64,000 nucleotides of DNA from NCBI GenBank assembly GCA_001600175.1, contig BCJC01000007.1:186001-250000 (forward strand), written 5' to 3'. The position numbers and the translations under genes were made by a program. Every line of letters starts with the position of its first letter. Within the stretch, counting starts at the first letter, position 1. The notes under the pieces are model-generated. The model searched no databases. It was not told where the DNA came from and saw only the letters and a list, made by a program, of their open reading frames with translations. This DNA is from Erythrobasidium yunnanense. Taxonomy: Eukaryota > Basidiomycota > Cystobasidiomycetes > Erythrobasidiales > Erythrobasidiaceae. Positions 23,310 through 34,000 of this stretch are shown here, in pieces.

Positions 23310-23914
23310 GATTCAGTAGACAATTTCTCGGGTTTCCAGAATTAGGGAAGTAATACGAAGGGGAAGAGGGGTGAATGACCAAGAATATTAGAGGAGGATA
23401 TGTGAAGGAGAAATCCATCTATCCTTTGAGAATTTATATACCACCTCCGGAATTTCGGAATCTCGGAATGGGGATGGAGGAGGAGAAGGGAGAAGGGGTC
23501 CCCAGATCTTCTAGACCAAAGTAACCTTTATTCAGAGATTCTCCCATGTCTACTATCGAGTTTTACCGGTGAGTTGAGACATGTTGAGATGGGAAAATTA
23601 CGAGGATCTCCAAAGTCCCGAGACATAACCAAAATGAAGAAGTGACAGTGACAGGAAGTCTACAGACAGTCTCATCGCTACTGTTTGCGACGTGACTATA
23701 TGTGTTAGCGATTATGGTGGATCAGTCGCAAGGTGCATGGTCAGTATTAGAAACTGTCAGTCGGCGAGTTTGTATTCGGTGGGCGGGAGGAAAAAGGGAG
23801 ACGACGCTACATTATGACAGGAAATATACAGATTACTTTCCGTATATCTGCACTGCAAAAATGTGCATCGAAGAAATAGGATCGAAAAGCAAAGACTTGT
23901 TTGTCAGCCAGCCC
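23310..23914 (-). promoter_or_regulatory. PhyH gene upstream region: TATA box, CGGAAT triplet array, AGGGG sites
   Basis: On the minus strand TATATAAA lies at 23433-23440, about 125 nt upstream of the PhyH start. On the + strand the hexamer CGGAAT occurs three times at 23448, 23456 and 23464, spaced exactly 8 bp. AGGGG, the core of the yeast stress response element, occurs at 23359-23363, 23367-23371 and 23494-23498. Together these suggest an inducible promoter. The right part of the stretch (about 23530-23914) should be the CWC27 3' region and shows nothing else. Motif functions are extrapolated from other fungi. Confidence 0.4.
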
Positions 23915-25666
23915 TCACCGCCTTCCACGATGATCCCTATCATTCCTTCTATCGGTCTCTCTAGCGCGATTGCTGCCGCCACCACCTCTTTCACGGCTGC
24001 GGACATCTTGTTCTGCTCTTGCTGTAGCTTCGCCCCCTAATCTCCCCCCTCCACGTTGGTCACTCTGTCGCTTCAGCCTTTGTTCTTGTCGTTTAGCGTC
24101 CTCCAGAGTCATGCCTTGACTTCGCGGATCAATAACTTCGTATTCTGCAATCTGATGGATATCGTTGGTGGCATCCTTTCTGAAACGCAGAGAATGTGAA
24201 AGCCAGCCAGTATCGTCCCCAGTGTCATCTTCCAGTATCTCTCCAGCATAGCCATCGATATTATCATCGGCTTCGACAGGTTCTTCAGCTGGTGCTTCGG
24301 AAGCAGCAGCACGCAGTTTGCCTCTGAAGCCCTCTAGCATATTCATCATATCTTCGTCCTCGTCTCTCTTCTTCGACAATCTGCCACCTCCGCTTGTACT
24401 CGATGCAGCCTTTCCAATGGACCTTCCGCCTCGTGGGTACTTTGCCCGTTCAGCAGCCAGTAAAGCTGCACCGCTCTCCTTAGAGTTCTTCTTCGGTTTG
24501 CCATTTGTTTCTGCGCCATCTTCTGCCTTGTCCCGCCGTGTGAGCTTCATGAGGTCTGCTTGTACTTTCGCAATTTCGGCCTTCACTCGGTCACTGTCCG
24601 TTTGTGGTGTATCCTCGCTACCATCCTTCTCCGTCTTCCTTCTCTTTTTGCTCGCCGGTTCTGAATCCTGTTCACTTGCTCTGTCTATGCGAGTTGCGAA
24701 TGCAGCTGAATCGAGCTTGGGATCGAGTGCGGACTTCGACCGTGACTGGCTGTCCCTGTCTCGGCTATTTGCCTTCTTCGAGTCGGATGTGAGCTTGGAA
24801 GGCCCAGCTCCAAAGCCTTCAGGCATGTCTGCCGGTAAGCCTCTGTGCTCGCGCGTCTCTTTCGATAAAGAAGGGTCGTTCCGCAGTACGTCGTGAGCGC
24901 TGCCAATCTTGACTTTCGGAGCATCCGTATCATCTTCTCCTCCTTCTTCATCTCCGAAACTGACCAGACTCTTGTTCTTTACACCTTGCTTCTTCTTGCC
25001 TCTAGAAGCTGCATTCTTTCGCGCTTCTCGCCTTGCCTTGTCTTGTTCGCGCTTCTCCTCTGCTGTTATACGAGGGACGATGTCTGGAAAAGGGCTCTCG
25101 TCGACCTCGATAGACTTGATCGTGAATGGATATACCGGCCTGTCGCTGTCGGGCTTGAGTTCTCCCTCGCTGATCTTCAGGACGTTGAAGTATGTATCTC
25201 CTCGTACTGTGCCGAAGATGGTATGCTTGTTCTGCAGAGCATCTGCGCGGTCCAGCGTGATGAAGAACCTGTGACATTTTCAGTCAGCTTAAGCCAGCAC
25301 GTAGCTTGAACCTTCTTGAACATACTGCGACAAGTTTGTATGTCGTTTGCCAGTATTTGCCATCGCTACGAGGCCTCTTCTATTGAAGCGTAGTCTTTGG
25401 GTGAATTCGTCTTCGAAGTAGAACTCCTCGTAGATGCTTTCACCACCTTCGCCGGTATTTGTAGCGTCGCCAGTCTGCACGCATAGTCCTGGAACGACAC
25501 GATGGAATTCGCAGCCTTCATAGTAGCCTTCCAGCGCCAGCTGGACAATATTTCGGACGGCTTTTGGCGCTTGTTGCGGCCACAGATCGATCAAGATATC
25601 GCCAGCAGTCGTATGCAGCGTAAGGCGGCCTTTCGTGACGGGCTCAACCGTGGGCGGCTGCGCCAT
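23915..25666 (-). CDS. CWC27: Spliceosome-associated cyclophilin CWC27
   Basis: A cyclophilin-type peptidyl-prolyl isomerase fused to a long charged tail, as in Cwc27, a component of the activated spliceosome. The N terminus reads MAQPPTVEPVTKGRLTLHTT, then YYEGCEFHRVVPGLCVQTGD and GLVAMANTGKRHTNLSQFFI. In this family the isomerase pocket is usually degenerate, so a binding role is likelier than catalysis. One intron at about 25269-25316 separates the two exons. The remaining roughly 380 residues are Lys/Glu/Arg-rich with nuclear-type basic clusters (ASKKRRKTEKDG) and a conserved-looking block EDDTGWLSHSLRFRKD, which matches the Cwc27 C-terminal segment. ATG 25666 is chosen over non-ATG codons upstream. 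Confidence 0.9.
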
Positions 25667-25948
25667 GGTTGCTGTGATCGCAAGAAGGTCAAGCTGTGAC
25701 GAAACGGGCAAAGCGATGCGAAGCCAGCAAGAGCATTAGAAGACTTTACAACAACACCTGTCTATATCAAGGCAAAGAGAATGACCAACAAGAGCAGGCT
25801 GGTACAGAAGAAGCGAAATTAAACAAGCGATGAATGCATCCGCCGCCATCCTATACAAGGTTCGCCCAATTCTTCAATTTGAAGTCAGCATCTCTGTGTG
25901 AAGCGTCCGTCGCGTCAGTGTTGGCTTCGGCTCGCAAAGCAGCTAAGC

Positions 25949-27180
25949 TCACCTCCGCCTGATATGCTTCTTCAAGCGCTTGGCTAGTTCATCTACAGTC
26001 CCCTTCAGACTGATCTTCGGATCCTTGAGATGATGGTACTCGAGATTCTTCCTGACGGCCGTATACGACATGCCCTTCAGACTCTTAAGGGTGTCTAGGC
26101 GCAGGTAGGGGTCGGGTATGAAGGCCTGATACTTGTCCGCGATCGTCAAGAGGTATTTCCGGATGGTACCTGTACGGTGCGAAGTTTAGTGCTGTGTCTT
26201 ACTCACATTTGCGGAGCGATTCGCTTACTTGGCACTTCCATATCTATACTTGCGAGCGGGTTGTAGTCCAAAACCCTTTGTACTATGTATCTGAAGCTGA
26301 TCATCTTCAGAGTTGTCCGCTTGCAGTTGAGGTAGCGTAAATTGACCAGACAAGCCAGCTAATTACGGGATGTCAGCGATTGGTCGATTTTGCCGGTATA
26401 GACGCTATCGCACGTTGTAGCTGGCGCAGTGACCGATCTTAGGGTTGTTCTCTATATCGAGCCATTCGAGATAGGGCTTGAAAACCACGAGATGTGCTGT
26501 GCCTTCGGCAGAGATGCCAGTATGCGAAAGATCCAACTGATGCAGTCTTAGCGCATGCAGAAGAACGAGGTCGTCATCTCTAAGAGGTATTGATCGCAGC
26601 GAGAGTGATTCTAGGTCGCGGAACGAATGAGGAAGCTGGAAGACCCTGAGGACTTGTCGAGGATTGACACAGATCATATGCGCAGGATCAGGTGCGAGGG
26701 AAGGTGTGAGATTCAGGCCTTGAACACCCAGTGCGCGGAACAAGTGCATCACTTCGGCATTGATGAGGCCTGTTTCGCGTGGCTTAGCAATGGTGGGACT
26801 GACATGCGAAAATACTAACCTCTGTCTGCCAGATAGTCAATGACCTCTTCAGGATCATCCCATTTCCTGAACAAACCGATATCATGTCGAAGCGGATAAG
26901 GCAGGCAGTCGAGAAGTATCGGTTTCAGGCCCTCCCACGATGCCGGTTGCAATCCCCAAAGCTTCTGTCCGATGCTAGAGTAGCTTTCATCGCAGCCATA
27001 GGGTGAGTTCTCGCTGTTGATGAGGATGTCGGTGCCTTCTGTAGCTAGTGGGTCGCCGCGAGTGATCTCTGAGCTCGTGAGGATATCTTTGATCTCATCG
27101 AATCGGCCAAGGAGCCTTGTAGTCCTGGGTTGAAGAGAAGAAGTGGTGTATCGAGAGTCGACAGGAACCTCCTCTGCCAT
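25949..27180 (-). CDS. Leucine-rich-repeat protein of unknown function
   Basis: A four-exon gene whose middle part has LRR-like spacing: FRDLESLSLRSIPLRDDDLV, LHQLDLSHTGISAEGTAHLV, then LEWLDIENNPKIGHC and LVNLRYLNCKRTTLKM. The N-terminal half (MAEEVPVDSRYTTSSLQPRT) has an aromatic block, SIGQKLWGLQPASWEGLKPI. The C-terminal end is helical and basic, DPKISLKGTVDELAKRLKKH, with the stop at 25949-25951. No F-box is obvious, although F-box/LRR proteins are one possibility. An in-frame ATG at 27414 would add a hydrophobic stretch from a CT-rich, UTR-like region, so ATG 27180 is preferred. Function unknown. Confidence 0.72.
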
Positions 27181-27445
27181 GCTGCGAGCTGGAATGAGCA
27201 GTGACTGAAATATGGGACTAGAGGATGTACGAAGCCGACGGAGGGAGAGGAAGTAATGAAACAGTTTGGAAAAGTTGGAAAGAAGAAGTGGAAAGAAAAA
27301 AAGAGGGAGTGCGAGATTAGGGAAAAGGAGGTCGTTGACAGGCACAAAGTCAGGGGTCAGCACGCGTCGAATGCGATAAAGCCAATGAAATGCTATACTG
27401 CATGCTCCGTCCATACACTATAGATACACGATTCCACCACTATTG

Positions 27446-29652
27446 CTACTGAGCCTTAGCTTGCGCCGCTTTTCTCGCCGCTCGAGCAGCTTGCCGTTCT
27501 TCTCGCTTTCGTTCGCTTTCTGCGAGCTGCCGCGCAAGCTCTATAGCTGCAGGACTGCGTGCTCGTATCCTATCGCCATACCTGTACAGCACGAACGGAA
27601 TGACCGAGAGGCAGAATGCGATCATCGACAGCGTGAAAGCCGCCCAGGAATAGCCGAGGTTGTTGTCTGTTATCAGACGAAAATGATATGTCAGCTTCTG
27701 ACGGGAGACGCTGGTCTATCGGCTACTTACACATCTGGGTGATGAAGAGCGGGAAAATGAAACCCATGAGATTTCGTGCGAAGGATTGAGCGGACATGGC
27801 GGATGAGGCGTAGATGGTATCTGGAGAAACAGCTGTTTAAGTAGCTTGCCACTGATGCGAAAATCTCATCGAGACTCACAGGCATCCGCGAGGTACGTGA
27901 AGACTGATGGAATTCTAGATCAGCCTTCTTGGTCGAATAAATTTTTAGATGGAAGCTAACACACCTCCTTGATAAATAAAGTAGATGCCGATGATGAGGA
28001 TCGTGCATCCGAACATGGGTCCTATCCAATGCCCATGGATCGCCCACGCAAAGATCATACTTCCACATGCGAAGATGATTCCTCCAAACATGGAGCTATA
28101 CAGTCTTGCCTCTATGCCTTTCGTCTTATGCAAGCGCTTGTAGGCTCTTTCTTGGATGAAGTTGAGAGCATAGCCTAAGAAGGCTCCGAGTGTGATTGAG
28201 AGGAAAGCCAGACCTTGAGCACCGATCCTCCATCCGTATGTGTTTGAATAGACGAGAGGAATAGCTTCGACAAGTCCGTATAAACAGCCCCAAGAAAAGC
28301 CGATCCAGATAGAAAGTGAAAGGACGATAGGTTCAGAGATGAAGAACCAGAGCGGTCTTGAAACTCCCGTGCGAATCAGAACAGCCAGACTTGCTCTCTC
28401 CTCATCCGCCCGACATCGATAGTCTAGGCCAGTCTCTTTGCGTAACCTTGCTGCTCTCTTCGATAGAATGACGGAACCTCGTGTCTCTTTGAAGAAGATT
28501 AAGACTAGAAAAGCAGTGAAGCCGGCCATAATCATTTGTATCCATTCGATCCATCGCCAGCCAATAGTCTGGGCAACGTAGCCGAACATTGCTGGACCAA
28601 TACCCTGTGAAACGCGTCTCAGCTCAGTCCGAAGGATGGAAGATGAATTACACGCACAGTGCCAGCGAATGCACCGATGCTAAACAAGGCCATAGGCTTG
28701 CCACGATCCTTTGCTAGCCAGATACTACTAGATAGTCAGCAGGCGCATCCGTATCATGGATCAAGTCATGTACTCTGATATCGTACCGCCGACCATCGTA
28801 CTACCAACGCTGCCTGCAACGCCAGCCAAGAATCGGAAGACGCAGATCAGGGCTATATCGTTACCCAGAGCGAGGGGTATGTAGAACACTGCGGTCGTTG
28901 CATATATGAGTCAGTCATCACAAGATACATGATATTCGGAGATACTCACGAGTGAAGAGAGTCGTAGACGACCAGTATAGGGAATTTCGGCCGTAGATTT
29001 CAGAAATGGGCGCAAGGACGAGCGGGCCTGTAGGTACATGATCAGCTTGAAGGAACATATAAGAGGGTTGTTCCACCAACCTAAGCCGAATCCAAGGGGA
29101 TAAAGAGAGAAAGAAAGTGAGGCAACGATATGCGATATACCCAACTCTCGCTGCATTTCTGCTGTTCCCATCACGTATCCTGGACCAGCAATAGCTACCA
29201 GAGTAGTCAACCATGATCCTGCATCGAAGAAGAGGCGTAAGCTTCGGTTTCTCTTCTTTACGTGATCGACCTCTCGTGGACTGACCGACACAAGTGATGA
29301 TCCATTTCCTCCTCAGAGGCCAGTCAAACGGATTATCAGGATCATCATCATCGAATTGGACGTAGATGGGTTCGTTCATGGACGATAGTAACCGGTTTGG
29401 CGGCATGCCGCCTGCAGGAGGATTATTGGCATTGTTCGAGCTGGGGCTTTCTTCGCCGTTCTGGCTCTGTAAAGTATTGCTACTCGAGTCTTCGCTACCA
29501 TTGCTTTCGGTATTTGCAGCCCAGCTTCCATTGACTGATCTTAAAGGCGGCTCTTCTGCCTGATGCTCTTCTGTCGCTGGCGGCACACTGCCATACCCTT
29601 GAATTGCAGCTTTATCTTCAGATGATACGCCAGATTCCAAGTCTACCGCCAT
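27446..29652 (-). CDS. MFS transporter, DHA1-like (drug/polyamine H+ antiporter type)
   Basis: A twelve-TM major facilitator of the fungal DHA1 group (Tpo/Flr-like). After a roughly 110-residue acidic cytosolic N terminus comes DDPDNPFDWPLRRKWIIT, the usual entry to TM1. TM blocks include GSWLTTLVAIAGPGYVMG, then GLGPLVLAPISEIYGRNS (motif A region), then IGPAMFGYVAQTIGWRWI and IWIGFSWGCLYGLVEAIPLV. The last helix, YSWAAFTLSMIAFCLSVIPF, is followed by a basic Ala/Lys/Arg-rich helical tail ending QAKAQ at 27446-27448. About nine exons are inferred. It may export toxic compounds or polyamines; substrate is inference from the family only. The N-terminal NN/SS-rich segment could carry regulatory phosphosites. 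Confidence 0.88.
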
Positions 29653-29870
29653 CTTGAACGCATTGGCAAGAAGCAAGAACAGATATTGCAGAAATTGTTA
29701 GGTACAAGTCACAGGGTGAAGCCCCTAAAGAACACGGCAGATCAACTCCGCGCGGCAGGAGAATAACTAAGCAGTGCCGTGAGTTGTTATCTCGAGAAGC
29801 AGTTCTCGTCATTACGAGTAGCAGTGTAACTGTGTAAGAGGATATTCTCCACTACAACAAGGGTCTGACC

Positions 29871-31964
29871 CTATCGAAGGAGACACTCGGGGTCTATCAG
29901 ATACTCCAGCAATGGTATCTTTAGATAGTGACAAAGTCGGTGCCCCAATCCTGCACGCATCGCAGCTTCGCATAGCCCATTGAGAGCAGTGTGCTCGGTA
30001 TGAAAGCCGATGTCTGCATCCATCAATCGGTAGTTCCATTCTTCACTTTCTCTGCCGCCTCCCGAAAATGTAACTCGAATCGCTGGATAGTGCAAAACGT
30101 TGATCTGAGCCTGACTCCCATCATGAATCTTGTCTTCCATCCAGATGGCGATGTTAGCTTTCCCCGCGAGATCGCGTCGCAGTCGGTCAATGACTGCTGT
30201 TCCCGAAGGAGGGCTCAGTGTATCAAGCCAAGCATATTCTGCGAGTTTAGGGTCGGGCAGCGAGGAGGGCCTCGAGAAGCGCTCAGTGAGGAGGTGGACC
30301 TTGGCATGGGGCCCAAAGATAATACCAACTTCTCTCAGAAAGGACGAATCGCGGAGTATGTGCTTTGCGACAACTCCCCTCGCTTCTTGCACGGATCTTT
30401 CTCCTGGACCCCATGCCTCTGACCACGGGAAGTCTCTCGACAGAACGCCGTTCGCTATTCTTCCGCAGCTATATTCGCCATCCTTCGGCCACTTGGCACC
30501 TGGTCTTCCGATTCTCATGTTGACCTTCAGAATGGCTGTGTAGCAGCCACCTTGCTCCATCTCTCTATATTTCAGTACAGGCCATTTCGTCGTTGAAAAC
30601 GCCAGGTCGTCACATTCTTGCTTTAGGCGTCTCTGCCACTGTATCGCATCATTCACCGGCTTGTCTAGACGTGGATTGATGTCTTCTTCAGCGCTGAGAC
30701 TTTCTTGGAGAGGTAACCAGTGGGACGTCATATGCTGCGTCACAGCCTCTGATTTAATCTTGATGGCATCTTGTAGTAAATCTTTCGCTAAAGCAAATTG
30801 GACGGATGTGCGAACATAGGAAAGCGAATGAGTTGCCTTTCTAATGACGCTCTTGACGCTTCGCAGGATGCATTCTTCCCGGTTGATATCCCCGAGTTCA
30901 CTGTAAGGCGGAACTTGGGCTATCATATATTCCTTTAGCTTATCAGGAGAGAGCATGGCATTGATAGAATCTTCTTCTTCTTCTTCTGCCATCGGAGCGC
31001 TGGTATACATGGTCATCGTTTCGCCGGTCGCGGAGTCGTATAGGTTTACTTTATGTTGACCAATGACTGGCTCTCGAGCTCCATAGCAGTGAAGGAACAA
31101 GCGAGCTCCCGGAAGCCACGAGCCATTACCGTCAGCTTGTAAGGGCGCTGAGGGAAGCTCGGCGTCGTATACGATGATTATTGGTCGATCATAAGAAGGC
31201 TTGAGGGCTGTCGCCAATAGACGTGTGATCCTCTTCCAGTTGACTTTCCTCGTGTCGCTTACCAGTTTCGCCTGCCGTCAGCCAAACAAAGATACCGTCA
31301 GAACTTTATCTCGATTTCTGGACGAATTTGCAGGGCCTAGCTGCTTACCTCTACCACCTCGTCACGCTCGTGATGACCTACAGCCGTCGCGCTGTAGACT
31401 TGGAGCACTTTGTCGATTTCGATTTCGTCGGGAGGTTCGACTGAGGGTACAGCAGGAATGGATGGTTCCGGCGCGTTGTAAGGTAGCGCTGGCCCATCCT
31501 TCACCTTTCTGAATCTTTGAAGACTCATGTAGACGCTGCAGTCCTTCTTGCGCCTTTTTCGAGTTGGAGAGAAGCAAAGAGGTGTCGAGCAAGTTAGCGC
31601 GAAGTCTCGTCGAACGCGGTGCACGGACCGCATGAACTTGAAGCGCCACTCTTCGCACTCTAGAGACGATGACGCAAGTGATACTATGCAGCTCTGCAAG
31701 ATCATCGCATAAGTAAGAGCTCGCCCACTTCACAACTTGGTCTGCTGGGGATTGTATACTGGACAGAGCAAAGCTATTGATCTGTGTGCCTGCGTCAAGG
31801 ACGACGTGAGTGCGTGAAAGAGGATATGAATGCTTGAGGTTCTTTGGGTTCATGGCCAAAGATTGTGGAAAGATCGGTACAGCGGAGCTGTCTTGTCCGT
31901 GAAGGCCCTCAAGAGCTACACTTGTGGTGCATATCGTACACCGAAGATGCAAGGCGGAGTGCAT
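29871..31964 (-). CDS. Uncharacterised protein of about 650 residues
   Basis: I do not recognise this family. Three exons assemble: MHSALHLRCTICTTSVALEG, joined after SIQSPADQ by a 43-nt intron to SCIVSLASSSLECEEWRFKF and VRRDFALTCS, and then a join of HHERDEVVE to AKLVSDTRKVNWKRITRLLA. The last exon is 1.4 kb and includes RPIIIVYDAELPSAPLQADG, an acidic AEEEEEDS run, REECILRSVKSVIRKATHSL and FPWSEAWGPGERSVQEARGV. It ends LIDPECLLR at 29871. The first exon reads a CxxC (CTIC), too little to call zinc binding. The inferred ATG is only 9 nt downstream of the bL33m stop, so the two genes are tightly packed; later ATGs (31851, 31705) are alternatives. Composition suggests a folded, mostly alpha/beta protein. 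Confidence 0.6.
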
Positions 31965-31972
31965 CGCAGCTG

Positions 31973-32335
31973 CTACCTCGCTTTCGCTTCGGTAAAGAGT
32001 ACGTGCTGTGAAAGAATCGTAGCATGCATTAGATGGGACTTCAGTCTTTATCAGGTAAATATATAGCGCACCCTCTTCAATACCCAATCATGCTTCATCC
32101 GTGCAAGCTTCTCGGGACTGGCTCGTAACCTATCCAGAAAAGACATCTGATTAGTTCGCAGGCTAGACGGAGGGTAGTAAGGGGACTGAAGCTTGCTTTG
32201 TAGTGGTGTAGAAGCAGCCTGATCGATAGTGTCAGCTTCAATGCCATTTAATTATGAGATCGCAAGAAGCTACGAACCCGTTCCAGCTGTAGAGACCAGA
32301 CGAATGATGGCCGTACGGGCCTTTCCTTTAGCCAT
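31973..32335 (-). CDS. MRPL39: Mitochondrial large-subunit ribosomal protein bL33m
   Basis: A 65-residue bL33 homologue in four tiny exons, invisible to a simple ORF scan. Exon 1 (32335-32278) gives MAKGKARTAIIRLVSTAGTG. Exon 2 (32218-32187) gives CFYTTTKQAS, exon 3 (32146-32072) gives MSFLDRLRASPEKLARMKHD then WVLKR, and exon 4 (32005-31973) gives HVLFTEAKAR with TAG. Introns of 59, 40 and 66 nt all have GT-AG ends. The start (KGKARTAIIRLVSTAGTG), the aromatic-TT turn and the HVLFTEAK end match fungal and bacterial L33 in order; the RLRASPEKLARMKHDWVLKR middle replaces the usual YDP segment. It is a structural protein near the E site of the mitoribosome. The unknown gene at 29871-31964 follows directly on the same strand. 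Confidence 0.85.
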
Positions 32336-32766
32336 CTGTATGAATAGCAGCCAGAATGGTCAGATATCGTCTTCCAGAACTTCGATGTCGCGAATTGAAG
32401 CGAGTTTCGCCAAGTTCTGCTTTCCACCTACCTCGTCCTGCTAGAGCCTGATAGTAATGCTATCAGTGTCTGTCAGACATCGCTAAGGTATACATTGCGC
32501 AGGCTTACCGCAACTCTCGTATGAGGACAAGTCCAGTTAGATGCAGATTAAGCCACGAGGCAGCATGCAGCATGCATTGACTTTCGATCTTTCGTGAGGA
32601 GATATAGCAATTTAAGTATATGATACATGGAAGAGTAGCTCGCAATCACAGTATACAAGAACTTCGAACTATTCGAGGACAGACGGCACCAAACTATCAT
32701 GACTTTTCTTCTTACTGATGAGACTATCCTTCCTTGCTGATTGACTGACTACGTACTCCTTACGAC
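32336..32766. other. Intergenic region upstream of bL33m
   Basis: About 430 nt between bL33m and the first tetraspan gene, both on the minus strand. A short minus-strand open stretch starting MLHAASWLNLHLTGL near 32580 has a possible donor but no workable acceptor, so I leave it out. The rest should hold the bL33m promoter and the neighbour's 3' UTR. Confidence 0.35.
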
Positions 32767-33677
32767 TTATAAAACCCTCGAATACGCAGGTGCAGTCTCC
32801 GTATACTTCGGTGGAGCCGGTTTCTCCGAGTAATCTTCGCTTGAAGGTCCAGGCTGTTCGATGACTGGCTGAGCCAGCTCTATGCGATCATCATCGGTGC
32901 GTATAGCAGTAGAGGGCGTAGGCTCCGTAGTTTGGTCGACAGAAGTAGCTTTCGCTGCTTGGCGAGCGCGACTGAAGCGCAGCCAGGCCAGCTCGATAGC
33001 CAGTCCAGAGAGAAGAATGGATACGACAGCATAAGCGGCTTTATTACCAATGGCTGGAGACAGGGAAATGGTGATGTTATAGATGATCAGCATGCCAATC
33101 CTGTCAAACCACAGCGGCGGCGATGCTGACCTTTCTGCCACTGCTTCGTGCAGATAGCTTCTCGGCCACTGTACAGGAAGGGCTCTTCTAGCTGGATAGC
33201 GCATTGGACGACTAGGCCTCGCTTGTACTTGAGATGCCGGGCCAGATAGACGAGAGTCGCCGCGACAGCCGTGATAGCAGTGATGACGGTGATGACGAGA
33301 GTCGTGATGATAGCAGATTTAGAGGACTGCGAATATTTGCATACATACATCGTCACGCTCAGCCAGAATAGGATGGGGCGAGAATAGGGGGTCCAAGCAC
33401 CTTGCAAGCTGGCCAGATAGCTATGAGAGCCAGGATTCCAATGAAGATGAATAGGCCAGCCATGGTGGTGTACATCCCTTCGAGCTCATCGTCCAGGCCA
33501 TCCTCTATCAAAGGGGCCGTTCAGCGTCACGAGCCCAAACAACAACCGAAAGGTCGACTTACCGCCTAGTTTGAGCAGGCTGTCCGCTGTGACATAGGCA
33601 GATACAGCGACTGTAGCTACGGCAAAGAAGACGAGCGACCAGCGAAGAACGTTATTTGATACCGTGACCGGCTTCAT
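32767..33677 (-). CDS. Four-TM membrane protein with C-terminal PPxY tail (copy 1)
   Basis: First of two tandem paralogues. Four exons give MKPVTVSNNVLRWSLVFFAV (TM1), EDGLDDELEGMYTTMAGLFI (TM2), SSKSAIITTLVITVITAITA then VYLARHLKYKRGL (TM3) and AIGNKAAYAVVSILLSGLAI (TM4). Between TM3 and TM4 a loop has two cysteines (VQCAIQ and EAICTKQW), fitting an extracellular disulfide in a tetraspan layout. The cytosolic tail is acidic and ends KPAPPKYTETAPAYSRVL. PPKY fits the PPxY ligand of WW domains, such as those of Rsp5/Nedd4 ubiquitin ligases. No named family is recognised. Copy 2 lies 323 nt upstream in the same direction. Confidence 0.78.
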
Positions 33678-34000
33678 CTTGGGCAAAGGTCGAAAGAGGT
33701 AGTGTGGCTTTGGCGAAGGAGATCATCTTTGAGATGCTTCGGCTCTTAGGAGAAGATAATATAAGAGACGTTATCTCGGCTGAACGAGATTGGCGTAAAT
33801 TCAAAAAGTACATCCAGCATCGCATACATCGGACGATTACTCCTACTCCTACTCATATGCTACACTGTTCCGAAAAGACTAGCAGGTACGGACTCCTTGG
33901 ACTGCTTTCTGTACGTATTGCGGTCTCCCAAACTTACTGCTTCCGACTCCCGTCACAACTGCTTCCTGCTTTCACCACTCGCTCATATTATTACTGGTAC
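33678..34000. other. Spacer between tandem paralogues
   Basis: About 320 nt separating the two copies. It should hold the promoter of copy 1 and the 3' UTR of copy 2. A plus-strand open frame here overlaps copy 2 antisense and is not credible. Confidence 0.4.

Noticed and set aside
31362-32087. A 241-codon uninterrupted minus-strand frame
   Set aside because: Only its middle part fits coding. Its 5' end covers bL33m exons in another frame, and beyond about 31757 the true reading shifts frame through an intron, so the full frame is an accident.
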